Origin: Actinomyces dentalis DSM 19115
GTDB lineage: Bacteria; Actinomycetota; Actinomycetes; Actinomycetales; Actinomycetaceae
Assembly (NCBI RefSeq): GCF_000429225.1
Contig: NZ_AUBL01000031.1
Coordinates: 1-51,879, forward strand
Direction: 5' to 3'
DNA: 51,879 nt
Position 1 is the first letter of the stretch. Each line of letters starts with the position of its first letter. Shown piece by piece: positions 43,134 to 51,765 of the stretch. Below the pieces are notes generated by a model that was not told the DNA's origin, made no database searches, and saw only the letters and a program-made list of their open reading frames with translations. The translations under genes were made by a program, and so were the position numbers.

Positions 43134-44405
43134 ATGCTCGCGCGCTACGTCTCCGTCGTCGGTGGGGCGACCCTGCCCTTCCTCCTGTACGCGGCCCTGG
43201 CCGTCATCCTCACCCCCGCCCTCGTCGAGGGCTGGCCCCGCGCCAGCCGCTGGCGCCTGGCCTCCGCCCTGACCGGCGCCGTCGGCGCCGTCGTCTTCGC
43301 GACCCTGCGGACCCTGGCCGTCATCTCCTCGCGCAGCGCCGTGACCATCCCCACCCTCATCACCTGCGTGATCGTCGACGCCCTGCTCCTGGCCGTCCTC
43401 GCGATCCTGACCGTGCGCCCGTCGCTCGGCGAGCGGGGCGTCATGCGCGGCCTCACCCAGGTCATCGGCTGCGCCGCCATCGCCATGGCCTTCTTCCGCG
43501 CCATCCCCGAGATCATCCTCCAGCTCACCGCCTTCATCGAGCCCGGCGAGTCCACTTTCTCCTCCGAGATGCTGCTGCGCGTCCTGGGGTTCCTGGGCGG
43601 ATGGGTCGGCGTGGCCATCCTCGCCTTCATCTACTACCGCAGCGCCCGCAGGTCGCCCAGGATCCTCACCCGCGTCAGCTTGCTCGTCTTCACCCTGGTC
43701 TTCACCGCCGTCCACGTCCTGGAGCTCATGAACGTCCTGCACGCCACCCACCGGATGCAGTTCCACGGCTCCACCTTCCGCACCATGACCTGGGGCCGGA
43801 ACAACGCCCAGGGCGTCATCCTCCTGACCGCCGCCGCCGTCTGGCTCGTGCCCATGGCCCTGGCGCTGGTGCGGGCCCTGGGCCGCGCCCCCGCCCAGGA
43901 CAACCCCGCCCGCACCCGCGCCCTGCGCTCGTCGCGGCGGCGCACCCGCCGCTGGGTCCTGGCCGGCGCTGCGGGCTTCGCGGTGCTCGCCGTCACGCGC
44001 ACCATCGCCGTCATGAAGGTCAACGAGGTCCCCACCCTGTCCGCCCCCGAGCCCTACGACCTCACCGACGCCGGGGCGCTCATCCCCACGTCCCTCCTGG
44101 CCGACGGCCACCTCCACCGCTTCGCCTACGACGCCTCCGGCGGAACCCAGGTGCGCTTCATCGTCATCCTCAAGAACGGCGGCGCCTACGGGGTGGGCCT
44201 GGACGCCTGCGAGTCCTGCGGGCCCTCCGGCTACTACGAGTCCGACGGCAAGGTCATCTGCAAGCGCTGCGACGTGGCCATCAACCCGGCGACCATCGGC
44301 TTCAAGGGCGGGTGCAACCCGATCCCCATCGACTTCACCGTCTCCGGCGGCACCCTTACCGTCGCCCGGGACGCGCTGGAGTCCAGTGCGAAGGTCTTCG
44401 CCTGA
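43134..44405 (+). CDS. DUF2318 membrane protein (Fe-S/metal-containing)
   Basis: A 423-residue protein with seven or eight membrane helices up to about residue 300 and a C-terminal extracytoplasmic DUF2318 domain (PF10080). The domain has five conserved cysteines: Cys359 and Cys362 in DACESCGPSGYY, Cys376 and Cys379 in ICKRCDVAIN, and Cys394 in KGGCNPIPI. These could hold a metal or cluster and carry electrons. The family is a constant partner of FTR1-P19 systems. ATG 43134 has AAGGA upstream. Four codons or fewer separate it from the next gene. Confidence 0.9.
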   Translation: MLARYVSVVGGATLPFLLYAALAVILTPALVEGWPRASRWRLASALTGAVGAVVFATLRTLAVISSRSAVTIPTLITCVIVDALLLAVLAILTVRPSLGERGVMRGLTQVIGCAAIAMAFFRAIPEIILQLTAFIEPGESTFSSEMLLRVLGFLGGWVGVAILAFIYYRSARRSPRILTRVSLLVFTLVFTAVHVLELMNVLHATHRMQFHGSTFRTMTWGRNNAQGVILLTAAAVWLVPMALALVRALGRAPAQDNPARTRALRSSRRRTRRWVLAGAAGFAVLAVTRTIAVMKVNEVPTLSAPEPYDLTDAGALIPTSLLADGHLHRFAYDASGGTQVRFIVILKNGGAYGVGLDACESCGPSGYYESDGKVICKRCDVAINPATIGFKGGCNPIPIDFTVSGGTLTVARDALESSAKVFA

Positions 44406-44406
44406 C

Positions 44407-45696
44407 ATGTTCCTCCTCAGGCTCCTGTACCGCTCCTTCACCCGTCAGCTGCGACGGCGCTCCCTCATCGCGCTGACGGTCGCCCTGTGCGCCTCCATCT
44501 GCGTGGCCATGCTCGGAATCGTGCTCGACGTGGGCGACAAGCTCAACGCCGAGCTGACGACCTACGGCTCCAATATCGTCGTCCAGCCCAAGGCGGACGC
44601 CGTCGTGTCCAACCTGTACGAGACCGACCGGGACGCGGCGCCCACCGCCCACCTCGACGAGTCCGCGATCCCCAAGATCAAGACGATCTTCTGGGCCTAC
44701 AACATCGTCGACTTCGCCGCCACCCTCAAGGGCTCCGTCAAGGTCTCCTCCTCCGGGGGCGAGGTGGACGACCTGAGCGTCACGGGCACCTGGTTCAACA
44801 AGGACCTGTCCCTGCCCACCGGCGAGACGACGACGGCCGGCGTCACCACCATGCGCTCGTGGTGGACCATGGAGGGCTCCTGGCCCGCCGACGACGCCGA
44901 TCAGGCCGTCGTCGGCTCCAACCTGGCCGGCCGCCTGGGCCTGAGCGAGGGGGACACGGTCACCCTGACCACGCCGACGGGCAGCCGCCCCCTGACCGTC
45001 ACCGGGGTCTACACCTCGGGCGACAGCGACGACGACACCCTCTACGCACCCCTGGCCGTCGTCCAGGAGCTCACCGGCCACATCGGCCAGGTCGACCAGG
45101 TCGAGGTCAAGGCCCTGACCACCCCGGAGAACGACCTGTCCCGCAAGGCGGCCCAGAACCCGGCCATCCTGTCCTCCGCCGACTGGGAGACCTGGTACTG
45201 CACCGCCTACGCCTCCTCCATCGCCTACCAGATCGAGGAGGCCATCCCCGGCGCCGTCGCCAAGCAGGTCCGCCAGGTGGCCGCCGTCGAGGGCAATGTC
45301 CTGGAGAAGACCCAGACCCTCATGATCCTCATGACCGCCCTGTCGCTGGTGGCCGCCGTGCTCGCCGTCGCCTCCCTGACCACCGCCTCCCTGGTCGAGC
45401 GCACCGGCGAGTTCGCCCTGCTCAAGGCCATCGGCGCCTCCTCCGCCTCCGTCAACCGCCTCATACTGGCCGAGACCGCGGTCCTGGGCCTGGCGGGCAC
45501 CGCCGTGGGGGCGCTCGTCGGCTCGGGGCTGGCCCAGCTCATAGGGCGGATCGTCTTCGGCTCGTCGATCACCATGCGCCCCATGGTCTACGTGCTCGTG
45601 GTCGCGCTCATATCCCTGGTCCTGCTCGTGGCCACGGCCTCCTCCATGCGCTCCATCCTCAAGATCCAGCCGGCCACGGCCCTGCACAGGAGGTGA
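44407..45696 (+). CDS. FtsX-like ABC permease 1
   Basis: A 429-residue MacB/FtsX-type permease with one helix at residues about 20-45, a MacB-like external domain, and three C-terminal helices (about 305-425). The coupling region ERTGEFALLKAIGAS is typical. It starts at ATG 44407, one base after the DUF2318 stop. With permease 2 and the ATPase it forms an ABC unit of the FTR1/P19 iron locus type, whose exact cargo is not settled. Confidence 0.9.
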   Translation: MFLLRLLYRSFTRQLRRRSLIALTVALCASICVAMLGIVLDVGDKLNAELTTYGSNIVVQPKADAVVSNLYETDRDAAPTAHLDESAIPKIKTIFWAYNIVDFAATLKGSVKVSSSGGEVDDLSVTGTWFNKDLSLPTGETTTAGVTTMRSWWTMEGSWPADDADQAVVGSNLAGRLGLSEGDTVTLTTPTGSRPLTVTGVYTSGDSDDDTLYAPLAVVQELTGHIGQVDQVEVKALTTPENDLSRKAAQNPAILSSADWETWYCTAYASSIAYQIEEAIPGAVAKQVRQVAAVEGNVLEKTQTLMILMTALSLVAAVLAVASLTTASLVERTGEFALLKAIGASSASVNRLILAETAVLGLAGTAVGALVGSGLAQLIGRIVFGSSITMRPMVYVLVVALISLVLLVATASSMRSILKIQPATALHRR

Positions 45697-45704
45697 GGAC
45701 CGCC

Positions 45705-47168
45705 ATGACCACCACTCCCGCCGCTCCGCGCCGCCGCATCACCAACCGGCGCATGTTCGTCATCATGCTCGGCCGGGCCCTGGCCCGACGGCGCTCCCGG
45801 GCCCTGGCCGCCATCGGCTCCTCCGCCGTGGGGGCCGCCACCCTGTTCTGCCTGGCCGCCGTGTGCCTGGCCATCCCGGCCCAGATGAACGCCCAGATGC
45901 GCCAGTTCGGGGCCAATCTCATCCTCGTCCCCCTCCAGGGGGACTCCGGGGCGGCCACGGCGGGCCCCGCGGCGACTCCCTCCGCCGCGAGCGCCGCACC
46001 GCATCCCTCCGGCGTCGCCACTCCCAGCGGGAGCGCCGCGGCGACCCCCTCGGGCGGCTCCGCCGCCGCGAGCGCGACGGCGACTCCCACCGCCGCGGCC
46101 GCCACCGCCGCACCGCATCCCTCCGCCGCTGCGTCGCCGTCCCCCGGCGCTGACGCCGCCGCGCCGGCGACCGCCCGGGTGAGCCCGCAGGCCGCCGCGG
46201 ACGCCGCCGACGCCGTCGCCGCCGCGACCGGCTCGTCCGCCACCCGCTCCGCCGCCTACCGCTACGAGACGGTCCGCATCAACAAGTCCCCCTACCTCGT
46301 GGGGGGGATCGACGTCGACGCGGTGCGCGCCCTCAACGGCCACTGGGAGATCGAGGGGCGCTGGCCCGGCGACGGGGAGGTCCTCATCGGCCTGGACGTC
46401 GCCGAGAGCACCGGCTTCAAGGTCGGCTCCACCGTCAACGCCGAGTACCTGGGCAGCGACGACCTGTCCCTGTCCTCCACCGTCTCCTCCAGCGGCGACA
46501 CCGCCCAGGCCGCCGGCCAGGCGAGCTGGCGGGTCTCGGGGATCGTGGACACGGGTGGGTCCGAGGACGACATCCTCTACGTCCCCCTGGGTCAGCTCGA
46601 GACCCTCACCGGCAATGCCGACGCCGGCTACGACGTCGTCGAATTCTCCGTCGACACCACCTCCGTCACCGCCGCGGACGTCGCCGACGCCGTCAACCGG
46701 GCCGCCGACGCCGCCGGGCAGGGGGTGCGGGCCGAGCCGGTCTCGAAGATCACCAGCGGCGACACCCGCATCATCACCATGCTCGACACCCTGTTCTGGG
46801 TGGTGGCCGTCGTCGTGCTGGGCCTGACCCTGGTCGGCGTGTCCACCACCATGACGGTCATCGTCTCCGAGCGGCGCAACGAGATCGGCCTGCGCAAGGC
46901 CCTGGGTGCCTCCTCCAGGTCCATCGCCGTGGAGTTCTACACCGAGGCCGCCTGCCTCGGCCTCATCGGCGGGCTCATCGGCACCGCCATCGGGTACGCG
47001 CTGGCGCGGGCGGTGGGGATCGGGGTCTTCGAGCAGCCCATCGGGTTCTCGTGGTGGCTGGCGCTGCTCTCGGTGCTCCTGTCCGCCCTGGTCGCGGTGA
47101 TCGCCTCGGCCGGCCCGGTGCAGGGCGCCACCCGTATCGACCCCGCCCTCGTCCTGAGAGAGGAATGA
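45705..47168 (+). CDS. FtsX-like ABC permease 2 with low-complexity insert
   Basis: A 487-residue permease with the same fold as permease 1: first helix at about residues 35-60, external domain, and three C-terminal helices with SERRNEIGLRKALGASSRSI as the coupling segment. It carries an Ala/Ser/Pro/Thr-rich insert of about 80 residues (roughly 83-165) right after the first external strand. Its DNA is built from repeated GCCGC-rich units, and permease 1 lacks it. ATG 45705 has AGGAGG inside the preceding gene's end. Confidence 0.9.
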   Translation: MTTTPAAPRRRITNRRMFVIMLGRALARRRSRALAAIGSSAVGAATLFCLAAVCLAIPAQMNAQMRQFGANLILVPLQGDSGAATAGPAATPSAASAAPHPSGVATPSGSAAATPSGGSAAASATATPTAAAATAAPHPSAAASPSPGADAAAPATARVSPQAAADAADAVAAATGSSATRSAAYRYETVRINKSPYLVGGIDVDAVRALNGHWEIEGRWPGDGEVLIGLDVAESTGFKVGSTVNAEYLGSDDLSLSSTVSSSGDTAQAAGQASWRVSGIVDTGGSEDDILYVPLGQLETLTGNADAGYDVVEFSVDTTSVTAADVADAVNRAADAAGQGVRAEPVSKITSGDTRIITMLDTLFWVVAVVVLGLTLVGVSTTMTVIVSERRNEIGLRKALGASSRSIAVEFYTEAACLGLIGGLIGTAIGYALARAVGIGVFEQPIGFSWWLALLSVLLSALVAVIASAGPVQGATRIDPALVLREE

Positions 47169-47169
47169 C

Positions 47170-47922
47170 ATGCCATCGTCCTCGTCGTCGGCCGCCCCCG
47201 ACGTCCTGCTCCAGCTGCGCCACGTCTCGAAGATCTATGGCGAGCTCCACGCCGTCGACGACGTCAGCCTGGAGGTGCCCCGCGGCCAGTGGCTGTCCCT
47301 GGTCGGCTCCTCCGGGTCGGGCAAGACCACGCTCATGAACATCATCGGCTGCATGGACACGGCGACCAGGGGCTCGGTCCTGCTCGACGGGCGCGAGCTC
47401 GGCAGGCTCAACGCCGCCCAGCTCACCGAGATCCGCAAGAACGTCATCGGCCTGGTCTTCCAGCAGTTCCACCTCATTCCGCACCTGACCGCCGTCGAGA
47501 ACGTCATGGTCGCCCAGTACTACCACTCCATGACCGATGAGAAGGAGGCCCTGGAGGCCCTGGGCGACGTCGGCCTGGGCGAGCGCGCCCACCACCTGCC
47601 CTCCCAGCTGTCGGGCGGCGAGCAGCAGCGCGTGTGCATCGCCCGCGCCCTGATCAACCACCCCGAGATCGTCCTGGCGGACGAGCCCACCGGCAACCTC
47701 GACGAGGCCAACGAGCAGCTCGTCCTGGACATCTTCGCCCGCCTCCACGAGGCCGGGACCACGCTCATCGTCGTCACCCACGACGCGCACGTGGCCTCCT
47801 GCGGGCAGCGCCAGATCCTGCTCAACCACGGGCGCCTGGTGGGGGAGAAGCTCAACGACGGCACCGAGGGGCGCCGCAGCGCCGATATGCTCGACTTCGG
47901 GCAGAAGGAGGAGGACGCATGA
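47170..47922 (+). CDS. ABC transporter ATPase of the iron locus
   Basis: A 250-residue LolD/MacB-type ATPase. Walker [11 protein letters not shown]-loop [17 protein letters not shown], signature [16 protein letters not shown], Walker [13 protein letters not shown] and switch His in VVTHDAHV are all intact. It starts 2 nt after permease 2 and overlaps the next gene by 4 nt. It should power the two FtsX-like permeases. Confidence 0.94.
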   Translation: MPSSSSSAAPDVLLQLRHVSKIYGELHAVDDVSLEVPRGQWLSLVGSSGSGKTTLMNIIGCMDTATRGSVLLDGRELGRLNAAQLTEIRKNVIGLVFQQFHLIPHLTAVENVMVAQYYHSMTDEKEALEALGDVGLGERAHHLPSQLSGGEQQRVCIARALINHPEIVLADEPTGNLDEANEQLVLDIFARLHEAGTTLIVVTHDAHVASCGQRQILLNHGRLVGEKLNDGTEGRRSADMLDFGQKEEDA

Positions 47923-48569
47923 CGGAGAGCAGCCGGGCGCGCGGCGCGGCGGGCGCCCCGGTCGGGGGTCGCGCCCCCGACCCGGCGGCGGGGGAGGGCT
48001 CCCCGGCGAGGGGCGGTGCGCCGACGGCGGGCCCGCGGGCGCGCCGCGCCCTGGCGGTGGGCGGCGTCGTCCTCGCGGCGGCCTGCTCGACCGGCGTCCT
48101 GACCGGCTGCGCCGCCGGGAAGGAGGTCACCCCCTCCAACGACGAGTACGCGGGCCGCGCCCAGACCGCCAACCCCGCCCCCGCCGGGGGGACCACCGCC
48201 CCGGCCACGACGGCCCCCGCCCCCGCGCCGACGGTGACGGGGGGCCCCTACGCCGACGGCCAGTACGCGGCCTCGGAGAGCTACGGCGTCGTCGACGGCG
48301 TCATCGAGGAGGACTCCATCGACGTCACCGCGACCCTGCAAGGCGGCGTCATCACCGATGTCTCCGTGACCGGGCACCCGCTGCTGACCCAGTCGCACGA
48401 CTACATGCAGGGCTTCGTCAACGAGATCTCCGGCGCCGTCGTCGGGCGCAGCGTGGAGGACGCCCACGTCACCGCCCTGGCGGGGGCGTCGAAGACCTCC
48501 GACGCCTTCAACGACGCCATCGACGACATCGCCTCCCAGGCGGCCCGGGCCGCCGCGTCCGGGTCTTGA
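47919..48569 (+). CDS. FMN-binding-domain lipoprotein, probable ApbE target
   Basis: A 216-residue exported lipoprotein. A long basic N-terminus precedes the hydrophobic core and lipobox LTGC (Cys about 65). A Pro/Ala/Thr linker leads to one FMN_bind domain (about residues 108-205: [30 protein letters not shown]). The domain ends in [15 protein letters not shown], which matches the flavinylation motif seen in NqrC/RnfG-type proteins (SGATxTS), with Thr193 as the likely FMN attachment site. It closes the iron operon; related FTR1-P19 loci often have a thioredoxin-like protein here. The likely role is an extracytoplasmic electron carrier. Confidence 0.9.
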   Translation: MTESSRARGAAGAPVGGRAPDPAAGEGSPARGGAPTAGPRARRALAVGGVVLAAACSTGVLTGCAAGKEVTPSNDEYAGRAQTANPAPAGGTTAPATTAPAPAPTVTGGPYADGQYAASESYGVVDGVIEEDSIDVTATLQGGVITDVSVTGHPLLTQSHDYMQGFVNEISGAVVGRSVEDAHVTALAGASKTSDAFNDAIDDIASQAARAAASGS

Positions 48570-48655
48570 GGACCCGTCCGGCGCCCCCGGTGTCCCATTC
48601 GTCACCGAGGTTCCTCCCGTCGCGTGACGGCCGGGCCTGCGGGGCGCAGGCTCGA

Positions 48656-48661
48656 TATGGT
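48656..48661 (+). promoter_or_regulatory. -10 box of leaderless ybjN-like promoter
   Basis: TATGGT followed by exactly 6 nt and the ATG at 48668; no Shine-Dalgarno motif. It gives the ybjN-miaA group its own promoter after the iron operon. Confidence 0.5.
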
Positions 48662-48667
48662 GGGGTC

Positions 48668-49138
48668 ATGCCCGCATCCGTCACCTCTGACACGCCCGTC
48701 CCGGCCGCCCCCGCGCCGGTCGACGTCGAGCGCGTCGTGGCCTGCGTGCGCGGGCTCGGGCTGCGGTTCTTCCTCGACGACGAGGGGGACCTGGGCATCC
48801 CCTGGCGCTACGTCACCGTCCACGTCATCTTCCAGGACACCCGCGCCATCCAGCTGCGCGGCGTGTGGCACCGCATCGCCGACACCGACCACCTGGCCCC
48901 CCTGCGGCGCCTGGTCGAGGAGTGGAACGCCACCCGGATCGGCCCCAAGACCTACCTCACCGTCGCCGACGGCGGCATCGTGCGCCTGCACGGCGAGGTC
49001 ACCTACCCCCTGGAGGCGGGCATGACCGACGCCCAGCTCGAGGACTTCGTCTTCACCGGCTGCCGCCTCATCGTCGCCTTCATGCGCGAGGCCGAGGAGC
49101 TCTTCCCCGACCCCCTGCGCGGCAACCTGGAGCCCTGA
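48668..49138 (+). CDS. YbjN domain protein 1
   Basis: A 156-residue cytoplasmic protein of the YbjN family (CesT/type III secretion chaperone-like fold). It shows the pattern FFLDDEGDLGIPWRYVTVHVIF, LRRLVEEWNATRIGPKTYLTV and a Gly/Glu-containing strand HGEVTYPLEAGMTDAQL. The molecular function is not known; a chaperone-like role is inferred from the fold. It is followed 4 nt later by a paralogue. Confidence 0.85.
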   Translation: MPASVTSDTPVPAAPAPVDVERVVACVRGLGLRFFLDDEGDLGIPWRYVTVHVIFQDTRAIQLRGVWHRIADTDHLAPLRRLVEEWNATRIGPKTYLTVADGGIVRLHGEVTYPLEAGMTDAQLEDFVFTGCRLIVAFMREAEELFPDPLRGNLEP

Positions 49139-49142
49139 ACCC

Positions 49143-49808
49143 ATGAGTCCCGCATCATTCCCGCGCCGCCTGCTCTCCGACCTCATCGCGCGCCTGTTCG
49201 GCAGGCACCGGGGCGAGCGCCCCGACCCGGACCCGCCGCGCCCCGCCGCGCCCCGCCGCACCGGGGCGCGGGACGGGACGGGCGCCGGGGCGCGGGACGA
49301 CGGCGAGGAGGTGGTCGCCATCGTCTCCGTGCGCGTCCCGGCCGCTTCGCACAAGCTGGACAAGCCGGACGGGTCGGACGAGCTGACCGCGGCGCTGACC
49401 CTCAAGCGCGTGGAGACCATGCTGACCGGCCCCATGGGCTACGGCGTGCGGTGGCACGAGGAGCAGGGCCACCCCTGCCTGCTGGGCACCTGGGACACCT
49501 TCCCCTTCGTCATCGAGGAGCCGGAGGGCCACAAGGGCTGGCTGCTGATCTCCGGCGACTGGGAGGAGCCGATCCGCTCCTCCCAGCGCGACGAGATCGC
49601 CGCCTCCGTCAACGACTGGAACCGGGACAAGTTCTTCCCCACGGTCGCCCTGGTGGAGAGCCCCCTCGGCCCGGTGGTCCGCGCCACCTACCTGACTGAC
49701 CTGAGCTCCGGGGTGACCGACACCCAGCTCAGGCTCCACCTGGACACGGCGCTGTCCTCGTGCACGCAGGCTCTGAGCCGGGTCGGCCCCCTCCTGCCGG
49801 AGATGTGA
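49143..49808 (+). CDS. YbjN domain protein 2
   Basis: A 221-residue protein with a basic N-terminal segment and a Pro/Arg/Gly-rich linker to about residue 55. The YbjN-like domain follows (LLGTWDTFPFVIEEPEGHKGWLLISGDW, VNDWNRDKFFPTVALVE, GVTDTQLRLHLDTALSS). It is a diverged paralogue of the preceding gene. Both lie directly upstream of miaA, a common actinobacterial arrangement. Confidence 0.83.
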   Translation: MSPASFPRRLLSDLIARLFGRHRGERPDPDPPRPAAPRRTGARDGTGAGARDDGEEVVAIVSVRVPAASHKLDKPDGSDELTAALTLKRVETMLTGPMGYGVRWHEEQGHPCLLGTWDTFPFVIEEPEGHKGWLLISGDWEEPIRSSQRDEIAASVNDWNRDKFFPTVALVESPLGPVVRATYLTDLSSGVTDTQLRLHLDTALSSCTQALSRVGPLLPEM

Positions 49809-49819
49809 GGGGCGCCGCC

Positions 49820-50980
49820 GTGAGCGCCCGCGCCGTTGGCATCGGCATGGACGGCGACGCCGGTGCCGGCCCCGGTGTCGGCTCGGGCCCCGATGCCGGT
49901 GCCGCGCGGTCCGCGCTGGTGCGCGTGGCCGTCGTCGGCCCGACGGCCAGCGGCAAGTCCGAGCTCGCCCTCGATCTTATCGAGGCCCTCGCCGTCGACG
50001 GGGCTCCTGCCATTGACGGGGACCGGGGCGCGGGCGGGGCCCCCGCCGTTGACGGGCCCCGGGCTGCGGGCGAGGACCGGGGAGCCGAGGTGGTCAATGC
50101 CGACGCCTCCCAGCTCTACCGCGGCATGGACATCGGCACCGCCAAACTGCCCCTCTCCCAGCGCCGCGGCGTGCCCCACCACCAGATCGACGTCCTGACC
50201 GTGCGCGAGGAGGCCAGCGTCGCCGCCTACCAGGTCCGCGCCCGCGCCGACGCCCGCGCCGCCGAGGCCCGGGGGGCCCGCGTCCTCATCGTCGGCGGCT
50301 CCGGGCTGTACGTGCGGGCCCTGACCGACGACCTGGACTTCCCGGGCACGGACCCGCAGATCCGCTCGGCCCTGGAGGCCCGGGCCGCCGCCGTCGGGGG
50401 CCGGGCCCTGTGGGAGGAGCTGCGCCGGGCCGACCCAGCCGCCGCGGAGCGCATCGAGGCGGCCAACACCCGCCGGGTCGTGCGGGCCCTGGAGGTCCTG
50501 GCCGTGACCGGCAGGCCGTTCTCCGCGACCCTGCCCCGCTACGAGGACCTGGTGCCCACCGTGCACCTGGCGCTGCGCCCCGAGCGCGCCGCCCTCAACG
50601 CCCGCATCGATGCGCGCGCCCGGGCGATCTTCGACGCGGGTCTGATCGAGGAGGTGCGGGCCCTGGTGGACGAGGGCCTGGCCGAGGGGACGACGGCGCC
50701 GCGGGCCATCGGCTACGCCCAGGCCCTGGCCGTCCTGGACGGGACCATGAGCCGCGAGGAGGCCGTGGAGGCGACCGCCGCGGCCACCCGCAAACTCGCC
50801 TCCCGCCAGATCAAGTGGTTCCGGCGCGATCCGCGCGTCCACTGGATCGACGTCGCGCTGGAGCCCGGGGGCGACTGGGCGCCCGGCGAGCGCGAGCGCG
50901 TGACGCGTCGGGCCCTGGAGCTGGTGCGCGCGGGGGAGCGGGCCCTGGCGCCGGGCCCCGTTGACGGGCATCCCCGATGA
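49820..50980 (+). CDS. miaA: tRNA dimethylallyltransferase MiaA
   Basis: A 386-residue enzyme, longer than the usual 300-310. It transfers dimethylallyl to A37 of tRNAs reading U-starting codons, the substrate for MiaB encoded at 30.3 kb. Motifs are the P-loop VVGPTASGKSELAL, VVNADASQLYRGMDIGTAK, PHHQIDVL, VGGSGLYVRAL and KLASRQIKWFRRD. The extra length comes from a 25-residue N-terminal extension and a 35-residue Gly/Ala/Asp insert (AVDGAPAIDGDRGAGGAPAV and on) between the P-loop helix and the NAD-S motif. GTG 49820 has GAGGGG upstream; ATG 49847 is possible. Confidence 0.94.
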   Translation: MSARAVGIGMDGDAGAGPGVGSGPDAGAARSALVRVAVVGPTASGKSELALDLIEALAVDGAPAIDGDRGAGGAPAVDGPRAAGEDRGAEVVNADASQLYRGMDIGTAKLPLSQRRGVPHHQIDVLTVREEASVAAYQVRARADARAAEARGARVLIVGGSGLYVRALTDDLDFPGTDPQIRSALEARAAAVGGRALWEELRRADPAAAERIEAANTRRVVRALEVLAVTGRPFSATLPRYEDLVPTVHLALRPERAALNARIDARARAIFDAGLIEEVRALVDEGLAEGTTAPRAIGYAQALAVLDGTMSREEAVEATAAATRKLASRQIKWFRRDPRVHWIDVALEPGGDWAPGERERVTRRALELVRAGERALAPGPVDGHPR

Positions 50981-50994
50981 GTCCCGCCGCACTG

Positions 50995-51060
50995 TGGACG
51001 TTGACGGTCCGCGGGTGCCATAATGACGGGGAGCCGCCCGGCGTACCCGGACGGCTCCCC
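50995..51060 (+). promoter_or_regulatory. Promoter-like boxes followed at once by a hairpin (terminator or short RNA)
   Basis: TGGACG (50995-51000) and CATAAT (51019-51024) are 18 bp apart. They are followed by a 14-bp stem with one mismatch (51028-51041 with 51047-51060) and then a small CCCAG-GAAA-CTGGG hairpin (51058-51071). The stem most simply ends miaA and the convergent gene at 51080. The promoter-like boxes just before it could alternatively start a short RNA. Confidence 0.4.
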
Positions 51061-51079
51061 AGGAAACTGGGATGTTGAG

Positions 51080-51238
51080 TCAGCGCCCCAACAGGACGTT
51101 GATCAGAGCTGCAAGGGCCCAGATCAACGGCGGAAGCGTCTGCAGTAGCGTCCGCCAGATCTGGGCCCTCTGCGCGCCCGTCATCCCCTTGCGCGTCCCC
51201 GCCCTGCGACGGCGGCGCCTCCGGTTCTTCGACGACAT
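51080..51238 (-). CDS. Small basic membrane protein
   Basis: A 52-residue protein with an Arg/Lys-rich start (SSKNRRRRRRRAGTRKG), a short amphipathic stretch and one C-terminal membrane helix (about residues 32-50, LPPLIWALAALINVLL). No family recognised. ATG 51238 is preceded by GGGTGAGA, a weak ribosome site. A competing plus-strand frame (51072-51284) overlaps it but has no helix or family features. Convergent with miaA. Confidence 0.55.
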   Translation of the reverse strand: MSSKNRRRRRRRAGTRKGMTGAQRAQIWRTLLQTLPPLIWALAALINVLLGR

Positions 51239-51412
51239 GCCCAGTCTCACCCCCTCTCGGTACGCACTCCCGGCAGAACTGTGACTGCGTTGATCCGGGG
51301 TGGTGCCGTGGAGGCGGAACCACCATGGCACACCCGGCGCCGGGCGCGCCAGCGGCGGGGGCTGGCCGCATCTCAACCTCGCGTGGCTCCCAGGGCCGGC
51401 GCCACGGTCCGC

Positions 51413-51499
51413 GAGATCGCCGGGTAACCGTCGAGCACGTCACTTAACCCGCGAGAACGTACCTCTGGCAGACGTTCTCGCGGGTTAAGTGACGTGCTC
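51413..51499. repeat. 20-bp-period octamer dyad array, copy B
   Basis: GAGATCGC (51413), GAGCACGT (51433) and GAGAACGT (51453), the centre ACCTCTGGCAG, then ACGTTCTC (51472) and ACGTGCTC (51492). The inner 29-bp arms (51432-51460 and 51472-51500) are perfectly complementary. Bases 51239-51412 and 51500-51765 show no gene; the latter has three CCGCCGCGGGCG-type words. Confidence 0.88.
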
Positions 51500-51765
51500 G
51501 TGCGTCGGGGTGAGTTTTCGCGGGCCGAGCGGCGTTCCCACGGGTCCACCTGGCCGTCGAACCTGGTTATCAATGCACCCGTCATGGTCTTCATCCGCCC
51601 CGCCGCGGGCGAGCCCCTTGGCGTGGACCGATTTCCGCGAGGTTCCTCCGCCGCGGGCGCGGGCACGGCCGCGAATGCTGCTGCGTGCCGCCTCGTTCAC
51701 CCCACCCGCCCCATTCGTCCCGCCGCGGGCGCGGACGGACCCGCGGCGGGCGGTCCGGCGACTCA

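Noticed and set aside
51072..51284. Plus-strand 70-codon frame opposite the small membrane protein
   Set aside because: No domain, helix or family feature and it runs through the antisense of a better candidate; kept only as an alternative.
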